This document shows positions 1 to 6,350 of a stretch of DNA of 7,476 nucleotides, piece by piece. The position numbers and the translations under genes were made by a program. Source of the DNA: JANRKT01 sp033763355 (GTDB lineage Bacteria > Bacteroidota > Bacteroidia > Chitinophagales > Chitinophagaceae); the NCBI GenBank assembly GCA_033763355.1, contig JANRKT010000312.1, positions 1-7,476 of the forward strand, in the 5' to 3' direction. Below the pieces are notes generated by a model. That model saw only the letters and a program-made list of their open reading frames with translations, was not told where the DNA came from and searched no databases. The stretch's first letter is position 1; every line of letters begins with the position of its first letter.

Positions 1-348
1 ACAACGGGAAGCAAAATTGGCCCTGCCGATAAACCTGATGCCATATTTTATCCCGGCTGTTCCGTTTCCAAGTATCTTAACATTGATTGCACCATTGTTG
101 AAGTTCCAGCTGTCAACCAATACCTGCCCTTCATTGATAAAAGTAACACCGCTGATATTCGTAATATCAATGTGTCCGTAGGTTCCTGCACGTAACACAA
201 CAGTATCCCCCGGGTTAACGCCGTATTGCGTATTAAAACTTCCGTTGTTGTGCCAGAAGTCTCCGCCGGGGCGGATTACATCATAAACTTTCCGGGCTGA
301 AGCATGGATACAGGAAAATAGGGTAAGGAGTAAAATTAATTTTTTCAT
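1..348 (-). CDS. Secreted parallel beta-helix repeat protein, N-terminal part (C-terminus cut by window edge)
   Basis: Reading the minus strand from the ATG at 348-346 gives 116 uninterrupted codons that run off the left edge, so only the N-terminus is visible. Residues 1-18 (MKKLILLLTLFSCIHASA) form a classical signal peptide: two lysines, a hydrophobic core and an ASA cleavage site before Arg19. Cys13 is a poor lipobox fit (LFSC) and no acidic export signal follows, so ordinary secretion looks more likely than a lipoprotein. The mature part has the N-terminal cap pattern of right-handed beta-helix proteins: NPGDTVVLRAGTYGHIDI at about 45-62, then alternating short hydrophobic strands and Gly/Asn turns (ITNISGVTF, INVKILGN, IKYGIRFIG). 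Such folds include polysaccharide lyases, C5-epimerases and adhesins; no catalytic residue can be assigned. A long gap separates it from the operon upstream, so it may have its own promoter. The gene is confident; the family is fairly confident; the activity is unknown. Confidence 0.8.
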   Translation of the reverse strand, partial: MKKLILLLTLFSCIHASARKVYDVIRPGGDFWHNNGSFNTQYGVNPGDTVVLRAGTYGHIDITNISGVTFINEGQVLVDSWNFNNGAINVKILGNGTAGIKYGIRFIGRANFASRC

Positions 349-435
349 AGTTCTTTTGGATTTGAGGTAATGCTTAATTGGTTTTCATTTATCGGATCAG
401 CATATCCCTGCCGGGGGAATTATCTTCTATCAAAA

Positions 436-465
436 CAAAGGTTATCCGGTACTGATGTTTTTCAA
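436..465 (-). promoter_or_regulatory. Candidate Bacteroidota-type promoter for the beta-helix gene
   Basis: On the minus strand a TTG (plus positions 463-465) is followed after 19 nt by AACCTTTG (436-443). This resembles the Bacteroidota -33 TTG / -7 TAnnTTTG pattern, with one mismatch at the first base of the -7 element. It would give a leader of roughly 80 nt before the ATG at 348. A short dyad with a GAAA loop (454-469) sits inside the element. The match is short and could occur by chance. Confidence 0.25.
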
Positions 466-980
466 CATCTTTACAGAATAAGAAAACAGACTTGTTTTAA
501 TATGGGAAAATTCCGGTGAAAGGCCGGCTGAGGATATAAAACGGTATTGGTACGGTTTGTACGTAAAATTGGTTTTCATCACAGAATACTGAATTTCATT
601 TACAATCAAAACCTTTAACCACTTGTTGCAACTGTCAGTAAAACTTTGCATTTACCAACCTGAACTTCTCATTACAAAACCCCCATTTATATGTGCAAAA
701 AAAAATTGTAAAAAAACTTTTCTGCATAAAGTAAGTTTACGATGCAGGCACCGGAACTTTACGTTTTGTTTTTTGCATATAACTGGTTTTGCAAGAACTA
801 AATGGACTTGCAATAAGTAAACAAAATTGATACCAAAATCAAAAGAAAGCGTTAAAGCATTTTTACAGCGGCCTGTGGATTAGCTGTTAATAAGCAGCTG
901 AAACCTTTTACCCGCAAGGCTTTGAAGGGGCATGAAAAAATATTGTGGCACTGCTTCTGTACTTTTTATATACACTTCAG

Positions 981-1012
981 GTAGAATTTCTACACAGCTG
1001 ATTTACAGTTGT
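981..1012. repeat. Two adjacent short hairpins just downstream of the deacetylase
   Basis: The first is GTAGAA-T-TTCTAC (981-993); folding realistically leaves a 4-bp stem with a 5-nt loop. The second is ACAGCTG-ATTTA-CAGTTGT (994-1012), a 7-bp stem with one G-T wobble on the plus strand and one A-C mismatch on the minus strand. They lie 22-54 nt past the operon's last stop codon, where a transcript 3' end would be expected, but a T-run follows only on the plus strand (TTTT at 1017-1020). They might be a weak 3'-end structure; a functional terminator is not shown. Confidence 0.25.
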
Positions 1013-1034
1013 TAAGTTTTAAGGCAACAAAAAA

Positions 1035-2060
1035 TTATTTTCTTACTACTTTGTTTTTTTGCATCATTTGCTGAATCATCATAAAAATCATCAGGCCTTT
1101 AACCTGCTTGCTGAGATTTACATCCGGTCTTTCTGCATTAAAGCGATGGATCATACGGTTATTCAATTCCATCTTCTGGTTTTGGATGCCAAATAACAAA
1201 TCAATTTTTGACTGCTGCCTGAGGAGTTCATCAAAAAGCGACTGGGGTAAAGAAGAATCAAAATGAGGGAATGAAAAAGTATTGCAGGAGGGTGAAAAAT
1301 TTTCCTGTACAAAATTACATGATGATACAGTTTGATTTACCTGTTCTTCCTCTGACAGAAATTTATAATAAGGATGGTCCCAGCTATGTGCCCCGATAGT
1401 AAATCCTTTTACTGACAATTCGTTGATTTGCGATGCTGTCATAAAAGGTTTTCTGCTTTTAAGGTATCCGTCAAATGAAAATTCAAGCAAGTTTCCTATT
1501 TTATCAAGAATGTACTTCTCCCGCTGATCAATTTCCCTGATACGTTGAAAAATTACGGGCTGAGAAAAATCTGTAAGGCTTAATAATGCTGAAACCTCTT
1601 TTATAACTCCCCCGGTATAATTATTTTTTTTTAGGAGGTCAATCACCAGGCTGATCTTGCAGCGGTAAAATAATTCCCGGTTATCAACAAAAGCCGGGTT
1701 GATGAACAAGACGGCAGGCACACCTTTTCTTAAGAGAATGGGTGCCGCAATATCATACACCTCACTCAACCCGTCATCAAAACTGAGTAAAAATGATTTT
1801 GCAGGCAACCTGTTGTCTTTTTCAATTGATTTCAATAAGTCATCTGCAGTAATAGGCCTGAAATGCCTGAGCAGAAAATCAAGGTCGGCAGTAAACTGCT
1901 TTACGCTTTTATAACTGTAAAGCTGTTTAATATGCAGCACGTCTTCGTCTGAAACCAAATGGTGATAGGGAAACAGCGTGGTAGTTGGGGATAATGCGCC
2001 GAGCAGGTTCAGCGGCATCAGGGAACTTGCGCCGTAAAAAGCTTTCTTATACCATTTCAT
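1035..2060 (-). CDS. Polysaccharide deacetylase family protein (CE4/NodB-like)
   Basis: The 341-residue product is predicted to remove N- or O-acetyl groups from a polysaccharide or lipid-linked precursor using a metal ion. CE4 motifs are visible: SFDDG at 93-97 (catalytic base and metal aspartates), HSWDH at 225-229 (metal-binding His pair), the degenerate third motif SFPHFD at 263-268, and HRFNAERP at 305-312. The spacing between the first two motifs is about 130 residues, much longer than in minimal NodB domains, which points to an inserted helical segment (about 125-205, starting NPAFVDNRELFYR). The tail is methionine-rich (MIFMMIQQMMQ, about 324-334). There is only a weakly hydrophobic N-terminus and no clear signal peptide. 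I chose the ATG at 2060; a TTG six codons upstream (2078) is also open. The ATG overlaps the end of the GT2 gene by 14 bp, which suggests translational coupling. The family is confident; the substrate is unknown. Confidence 0.88.
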   Translation of the reverse strand: MKWYKKAFYGASSLMPLNLLGALSPTTTLFPYHHLVSDEDVLHIKQLYSYKSVKQFTADLDFLLRHFRPITADDLLKSIEKDNRLPAKSFLLSFDDGLSEVYDIAAPILLRKGVPAVLFINPAFVDNRELFYRCKISLVIDLLKKNNYTGGVIKEVSALLSLTDFSQPVIFQRIREIDQREKYILDKIGNLLEFSFDGYLKSRKPFMTASQINELSVKGFTIGAHSWDHPYYKFLSEEEQVNQTVSSCNFVQENFSPSCNTFSFPHFDSSLPQSLFDELLRQQSKIDLLFGIQNQKMELNNRMIHRFNAERPDVNLSKQVKGLMIFMMIQQMMQKNKVVRK

Positions 2061-3264
2061 TTTTAAGCAGGTCTTCAATATAAATTACACGGGTGTGCTC
2101 CGTTTTAAGAAAAGAACGGCTTGCCTTTTTCATATTGAGCAATGCAATTACCTGCCGCATCACAAAAACGGGTATGTAAAACAATGCTGAAGCCATGCCC
2201 TTTTGCCTGCTCTGGCTGATGACGATTAAAACAAAAGACAATATAAACAATGTGATTACCGCCGTCCAGGCCAAAGCCATGCTTGTATCAAGGAACAGGT
2301 TAACAACTAAAAATAACAGGCCTGCACCGAGTGTAATAAAAAGCGGGGGACGCAATGCTGCAAAGCCAAAATAAATACGGTTCAGGTTAAACCCTTTTAA
2401 CCCGGCAAGCAATATTTTCCAATTATCATTGAAATATTTGAAATAAGCATGTATCCATCTTGTTCTTTGCCTTTCAAGGGTCTTGCCATCATCAACTTTT
2501 TCATCATAAACAATAGCTTCTTCCGCAAATGCAAGCTTTGGTATTTTCTTAATCATTTCAGCCTGCAGTTTTTTATCAAATCCGCCGAGCCCGTCTTTAT
2601 ACATGATCTCGCCATACAATTTTGTTTCAACTGCAATACCCAAACCAAGTATGCAGGATGAGAACCCCATATCCATCCTTGATGTACGCTCAGTAAAATT
2701 GTTAAAGATGTGGCCCACTGAATCAAGTTTTGCATAAACCGTATCAAAATTTTTTGACAGCATATGCGTTTGCACCGCCCTGTACCCACGCTGAAAATAA
2801 TGGTTCAGCACTTCGAGGTATTCCGGGTGAACAAGGTTATCAGAATCAAATATGATCATCACATCATGGGGCCTGTGGAAATTATTTACCGAGTGCCGTA
2901 TTGATTTAATCTTGGCATGTAATGCAGGTTCGGGTTTTAATATCACAATACGTTCGTCATTGAAATTTAAACCAGAAATGTCGCAATCATCCGCAACAAC
3001 ATACAGTTTAAATTTATGATACGTCTGCTTCAGGAACGAATCAACAAGAGGGGCGATAAACCTTGTATCCTGGTGTGCAGTAACTATAGCGGCAAAATCA
3101 AAGTCTTTATCAACTTTTTTCTTATGGCTTTTATAGTTTGTTCCCGAAAATGGCTTTATAATATAATGCACCAGCAGAAGAAACCCAGGAAGCAGCAGGT
3201 AAACAGCAAAAATAACCTGGATGATAATAAAAATAATCTCAGCAATATTCAGGATCATTGGCAT
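2047..3264 (-). CDS. Membrane glycosyltransferase family 2, QxxRW type
   Basis: The 405-residue protein has a long hydrophobic segment at about 4-36, a cytoplasmic GT-A catalytic domain (about 55-290) and three further membrane segments at about 305-325, 330-350 and 357-378. This is the layout of processive or lipid-substrate GT2 synthases (BcsA, NodC, PgaC, hyaluronan synthase). Visible motifs are AHQD near 63-66, ADDCD at 91-95 (nucleotide-binding aspartates), DSDN at 140-143 (DxD metal site) and QRTRW at 266-270. The usual acceptor-site ED motif is not obvious; the equivalent position reads GGFDKKL (227-233). It should transfer a sugar from a nucleotide donor at the inner membrane, but the sugar and whether it is processive cannot be read. 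It starts 27 bp after the GT4 gene and overlaps the deacetylase. A second in-frame ATG lies two codons in. The family is very likely; the product is not known. Confidence 0.9.
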   Translation of the reverse strand: MPMILNIAEIIFIIIQVIFAVYLLLPGFLLLVHYIIKPFSGTNYKSHKKKVDKDFDFAAIVTAHQDTRFIAPLVDSFLKQTYHKFKLYVVADDCDISGLNFNDERIVILKPEPALHAKIKSIRHSVNNFHRPHDVMIIFDSDNLVHPEYLEVLNHYFQRGYRAVQTHMLSKNFDTVYAKLDSVGHIFNNFTERTSRMDMGFSSCILGLGIAVETKLYGEIMYKDGLGGFDKKLQAEMIKKIPKLAFAEEAIVYDEKVDDGKTLERQRTRWIHAYFKYFNDNWKILLAGLKGFNLNRIYFGFAALRPPLFITLGAGLLFLVVNLFLDTSMALAWTAVITLFILSFVLIVISQSRQKGMASALFYIPVFVMRQVIALLNMKKASRSFLKTEHTRVIYIEDLLKNEMV

Positions 3265-3291
3265 AAATTTTCAAAATGCGGATTAAATTCA

Positions 3292-4470
3292 TCAATTCCT
3301 CTTATCAGCAAGGTTTTGATAAACCTTTTCTATCTGCCTTGTCATGTATTTAACATCAAACCTGTCTTTTACTGACTGGATTGCCGCAGATTGTAATTGT
3401 CTCCTGAGGGGTTCATCTTTAACCATCTCAATTATTGCATCTGCAAGCTTTTCCTCCAGTTGACCGGCATCAACCATCAACCCGTTTTCCCTGTGGCGTA
3501 TCACTTCCCTGGTTCCATCAACAGAAGTTGCAATAACAGCTTTTCCCATTGCCATGGCTTCAAGCAAACCAATCGGCATGCCTTCCCACAAAGAAGGCAA
3601 AACATAAATATCAGCGGCTGATAAAAGATCAGGAACATCCTGCCGGAAGGGCTGCCAGTAAATTTTATCTTTTAAACCAAGGTCGCTAATCATTTCAAGC
3701 GCCTGCTGCCGGTGGTCACCATCTCCCACCATCAATAACCTAAGGTGAGGCAACTGCTCAGCAGCCCTGGCAAAACTTTTTATTAAAGTAAGCGGCTGTT
3801 TCTGCACATTAAACCTTGCAATAAATACAACCAAACATGCCTCTTCGGGAATGTTCAACTCCGCCCTTATATTATGAAGCGGCCGGTGCGGGTTGAATTT
3901 TTTAAGATCAATTCCATTATAGATTACAACAGAATCAAAACTGCTGAAATATTTTCTTCCCGTTTGCTGGTTGGATTGGGATACCGATATGTTTACTGCA
4001 GTTCTTGAACTGAGAAACTTTTCACTCAATACCCTGATTTTTTTAATCAATGGCTTCTGGTCATCGTGAAAAGACCAGCCATGAATAGTATATACAACAG
4101 GAAGAGAAAGCGATTTTGAAGGCCAGTAAATATTGGAGAGGGCCCTTGTTCCATGTGCATGAACCAGGTCAACCTGTTCATCCCGCATCAGTTTTTTTAC
4201 TTTGGTCCATACCCCAATATCAAAAGGAGAAGTGGTGGGTATAACATGCGCCGGTATATCCATTCTGCGCAACTGCTCCACCATCGGCCCGTCAGTAAAA
4301 GATAAAACAACAGGGTCATATCTTTCCCTGTCAAGGTTTTCAACAAGGCTCAGCAGATGGCTTTCTCCCCCACCCACCTGGCCCTGCCGGATGGTTTGCA
4401 GCACACGTATCCTTCGTGATGCAACAGGGTACATCCCTGCAGGAAAAGACAATATAGCAGGTTGGTTCAT
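3292..4470 (-). CDS. Glycosyltransferase family 4 (GT-B fold)
   Basis: The 392-residue soluble protein is a retaining GT-B glycosyltransferase, expected to add one sugar from a nucleotide donor to a lipid-linked oligosaccharide at the inner face of the membrane. The N-terminal domain has the glycine-rich acceptor loop VGGGESHLL (32-40), DLVHAHGTRA (101-110) and YTIHGWSFH (127-135). The linker has VIYNGIDLKKFNP (182-194). The C-terminal domain has FIARFNVQKQP (216-226), LLMVGDGD (245-252) and the donor-site ADIYVLPSLWEGMPIGLLEA, in which Glu296 and Glu304 form the EX7E signature of GT4. The length is normal for the family. I took the ATG at 4470, 9 bp after the epimerase stop; a second in-frame ATG at codon 13 (4434) is possible. 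The N-terminal stretch before residue 20 is not clearly conserved in type. No signal peptide or membrane segment is seen. Confidence 0.93.
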   Translation of the reverse strand: MNQPAILSFPAGMYPVASRRIRVLQTIRQGQVGGGESHLLSLVENLDRERYDPVVLSFTDGPMVEQLRRMDIPAHVIPTTSPFDIGVWTKVKKLMRDEQVDLVHAHGTRALSNIYWPSKSLSLPVVYTIHGWSFHDDQKPLIKKIRVLSEKFLSSRTAVNISVSQSNQQTGRKYFSSFDSVVIYNGIDLKKFNPHRPLHNIRAELNIPEEACLVVFIARFNVQKQPLTLIKSFARAAEQLPHLRLLMVGDGDHRQQALEMISDLGLKDKIYWQPFRQDVPDLLSAADIYVLPSLWEGMPIGLLEAMAMGKAVIATSVDGTREVIRHRENGLMVDAGQLEEKLADAIIEMVKDEPLRRQLQSAAIQSVKDRFDVKYMTRQIEKVYQNLADKRN

Positions 4471-4479
4471 TACTCTTTT

Positions 4480-5493
4480 TTAGCTTAAAACTTTCTTCTT
4501 TACTTCCCACCCGTCAGGCAACTTTTCAGTTATCTCAATGTTATCAAATTCTTTACTCTGTCTTGCGCCCACACGTCTGGCCCATGCAGCCATCCTTGCT
4601 ATTCCTTCCTGCAGGCTTATGCCGGTAGCCTCACCGAAAACCTTATGTGCCTTGCTATGGTCTGAATAAGCATGAAGCACTTCATTTCTTGCAGCAAGAT
4701 ATCTGATATCTGGTTTTACGCCAAACTCGGCTGCCACCACTTGCGCCAGTTCGTTTACTGTATAGGGTTTATCAGCGCCAACATTAAATACTTTGTTGTA
4801 TGCCTCTTTGGTAAAGGCGCTTTTTACGATGGGAATTGCAACATCATCAATATAACTGAAAGCACGGGTCTGGGTGCCGTCGCCAAATATGGTGAGCTGT
4901 TTACCTTGCATAATCTGGTTCATGAAAATACCGATTACATTACGGTATTTGTCACCGATATTCTGGTTTTCACCATATACGTTATGCGGCCTGAAAACAA
5001 CATAATTAAGCCCAAACATTTCATGTGCCGCTCTCAGGTCCAGTTCAACTGCATATTTTGATACGCCATACGGGTCTTCTGGTTCGGGTGTCATTTCTTC
5101 TGTCATCGGCAACTGTCCTTTACCGTAAACGGCAATAGAAGAAGTGAACACAAAACATTTTACTTTATGCTTAACTGATTCGTTGATCAGGTTAATACTT
5201 GCAACGAGGTTTGTATTGTAGTTGTACCTGCGTATAAAATGAGACAGGCCCTCTGCTGCATAAGCAGCAAGATGGTACACATAGTCGAACCGGTAATCAT
5301 TAAACAGGTCTTCAACCAGGTATTCATCTGTTACACTGCCCCTGATAAAAATGGCGCCATCGGGTATATGGTCTTCAAAACCGCCGCTCAGGTCATCCAA
5401 TACAACCACCTGGAAGCCCATATCGAGGCAATGCCTTACCACATGAGACCCGATAAAACCTGCTCCGCCTGTTACAAGTACTGTAGTTTTCAT
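4480..5493 (-). CDS. NAD-dependent epimerase/dehydratase (extended SDR, UDP-sugar 4-epimerase-like)
   Basis: The 337-residue product is an extended short-chain dehydrogenase/reductase that interconverts nucleotide sugars in the cytoplasm. It has the Rossmann glycine motif GGAGFIG (9-15), an acidic residue at the end of strand 2 (LDDLSGG, 32-38; NAD preference), HLAAYAAEG (74-82), the catalytic Ser in FTSSIAVYG (116-124), and the YxxxK pair Tyr142/Lys146 in YGVSKY. FRPHNVYGENQ (168-178), FGDGTQTRAFSYIDDVA (203-219) and FNVGADKPYTVNEL (236-249) are standard for the GalE/WbpP/RmlB-like group. The length matches GalE-type epimerases. The substrate (UDP-Glc, UDP-GlcNAc or a uronic acid) cannot be decided from motifs, so I give no symbol. 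It starts 33 bp after the methyltransferase stop; the initiating ATG sits directly before the Rossmann strand, so the start is secure. Confidence 0.93.
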   Translation of the reverse strand: MKTTVLVTGGAGFIGSHVVRHCLDMGFQVVVLDDLSGGFEDHIPDGAIFIRGSVTDEYLVEDLFNDYRFDYVYHLAAYAAEGLSHFIRRYNYNTNLVASINLINESVKHKVKCFVFTSSIAVYGKGQLPMTEEMTPEPEDPYGVSKYAVELDLRAAHEMFGLNYVVFRPHNVYGENQNIGDKYRNVIGIFMNQIMQGKQLTIFGDGTQTRAFSYIDDVAIPIVKSAFTKEAYNKVFNVGADKPYTVNELAQVVAAEFGVKPDIRYLAARNEVLHAYSDHSKAHKVFGEATGISLQEGIARMAAWARRVGARQSKEFDNIEITEKLPDGWEVKKKVLS

Positions 5494-5526
5494 GTCAGTT
5501 GTTTTATTTTTTGTGAATCAGTAAGT

Positions 5527-6303
5527 TTAATGAATTGTATCAGCTTTTTTCCAGATGGTAAGAAAGCCGCCTGTGCAACCATAAGGTAATTTATCAGCAA
5601 TGGCACAATCTACTTTCTGCAGCCATTTAATGCGCTTTGCAAGGAAAGAGAAAGGAAAAACATCTTCTACAAAATTTGATTTACCGAAATCTGTTATCCG
5701 GAAATGGTTGCTTACGGCGAGTTTCTCCAGGTCAGTTTTGGAAAAAAACTGCACGTGGTCAAGGTTATCGGCATCACTTTGGGTGGTAGTGCCGGAATAA
5801 CCCAGTGTTCTTTTAATACCTTGTATAAATTTCCAAATCCAGTTGTTCTGCCTGCGCATTTTAATAACCGGCTTTGTTACAAATACCTCCCTTGGCCCTT
5901 TGCCGTTGGGAACAGTAACCACAAGCACGCCGTCATCCTTCACACTTTTGTATAATGTGCCCAGTAAATCAGAAGGATTGTTCAGGTGCTCAAGAACTTC
6001 GCTGCAGATAACAGCATCATACTGTTTTCCTTCTGCAACCAGTTGCTCTGCGCTTTTTACAGTAAAAGAAACATTTGGAAGGGAATTGAGCTGGGCAGCT
6101 TTGGCAATGGTTTTGGGATCAACATCAATACCTAACACTTCATAACCCAATGAACCAAGATAACGTGAAATGACGCCATTTCCGCAACCTACATCCAGCA
6201 CACGGCCTTTAGAAGAAATGGTTTTCTTAAGTTTTTCTTCTATAAATTTCAGCCGCTTGATATCGGCTATGCGGTTATACTCATATTTTCTTTCTGTTGT
6301 CAT
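5527..6303 (-). CDS. Class I SAM-dependent methyltransferase (UbiG-like)
   Basis: The 258-residue protein has a Rossmann-like methyltransferase domain: motif I VLDVGCGNG (35-43) binds SAM, GIDVDP (58-63) ends strand 2 with the ribose-binding acid, SAEQL (84-88), and DAVICSEVLEHL (96-107) is the post-motif region typical of the UbiG/COQ3-like Methyltransf_11/23 group. LVVTVPNG (127-134) follows. The C-terminal part (about 140-258), with DHVQFFS at 182-188, probably shapes the acceptor site. In this setting the acceptor is likely a sugar or glycan hydroxyl or carboxyl group; that is inference. The frame stays open 24 codons further upstream to a TTG at 6375, but that would lie inside the amidotransferase gene and add a non-conserved-looking leader, so I chose the ATG at 6303, which leaves a 41-bp gap. 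The Tyr/Cys/Gly-rich end (PYGCTGGFLTIW) is intact. Confidence 0.88.
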   Translation of the reverse strand: MTTERKYEYNRIADIKRLKFIEEKLKKTISSKGRVLDVGCGNGVISRYLGSLGYEVLGIDVDPKTIAKAAQLNSLPNVSFTVKSAEQLVAEGKQYDAVICSEVLEHLNNPSDLLGTLYKSVKDDGVLVVTVPNGKGPREVFVTKPVIKMRRQNNWIWKFIQGIKRTLGYSGTTTQSDADNLDHVQFFSKTDLEKLAVSNHFRITDFGKSNFVEDVFPFSFLAKRIKWLQKVDCAIADKLPYGCTGGFLTIWKKADTIH

Positions 6304-6310
6304 AGAGGGT

Positions 6311-6350
6311 AATGTTTGCAAACTGATTTTATCAGAAAAAATGTTTACAA
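6311..6350 (-). promoter_or_regulatory. Dyads and a weak promoter-like match between amidotransferase and methyltransferase genes
   Basis: The short gap holds a perfect 10-bp palindrome GTTTGCAAAC (6314-6323) directly next to a hairpin CTGAT-TTT-ATCAG (6323-6335). On the minus strand a TTG (6348-6350) precedes TCAGTTTG (6319-6326) by 21 nt, one mismatch from the Bacteroidota -7 TAnnTTTG. This could be an internal promoter or an intercistronic RNA structure. The elements are short and overlap each other, so the call is tentative. Confidence 0.2.

Larger units (their letters stand above)
349..1034. other. Gene-poor intergenic region of about 690 bp
   Basis: This AT-rich stretch separates the polysaccharide operon from the beta-helix gene. 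I found no convincing gene. The two short open frames inside it (442-651 minus, 623-820 plus) have no recognisable domain and low-complexity AT-driven composition. It contains several small dyads: 454-469 (GATGTT, loop TTTC, AACATC), 789-813 (TTGCAAG, 11-nt spacer, CTTGCAA), 880-901 (about a 9-bp stem with wobbles and an AATA loop), 981-993 (GTAGAA/TTCTAC) and 994-1012. None has a clear minus-strand T-tract, so no strong intrinsic terminator can be called for the operon. There is no tRNA-like or riboswitch-like fold that I can recognise. Confidence 0.6.

Noticed and set aside
442..651. 69-codon open frame on the minus strand in the intergenic region
   Set aside because: No recognisable domain, AT-driven composition, no supporting start context; a promoter-like element for the beta-helix gene touches its 3' end.
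686..722. A-rich tract (two poly-A runs) considered as a repeat or UP element
   Set aside because: Simple AT-rich sequence with no periodic unit and no promoter core at a suitable distance.
623..820. 65-codon open frame on the plus strand
   Set aside because: Low-complexity Lys/Phe/Cys-rich translation from AT-rich DNA, no neighbour on that strand and no family resemblance.
880..901. Possible intrinsic terminator of the operon
   Set aside because: The stem needs G-T wobbles present only on the plus strand, and no T-tract follows on the minus strand.
3016..3375. 119-codon plus-strand frame antisense to the GT2 and GT4 genes
   Set aside because: Spans two confident opposite-strand genes; Lys/Asn-rich translation without motifs.
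4672..5061. 129-codon plus-strand frame antisense to the epimerase gene
   Set aside because: Lies wholly within a well-supported gene on the other strand and its translation has no domain; a coding-strand shadow.
5239..5589. 116-codon plus-strand frame across the epimerase/methyltransferase junction
   Set aside because: Antisense to two confident genes, no motifs and no regulatory signals.
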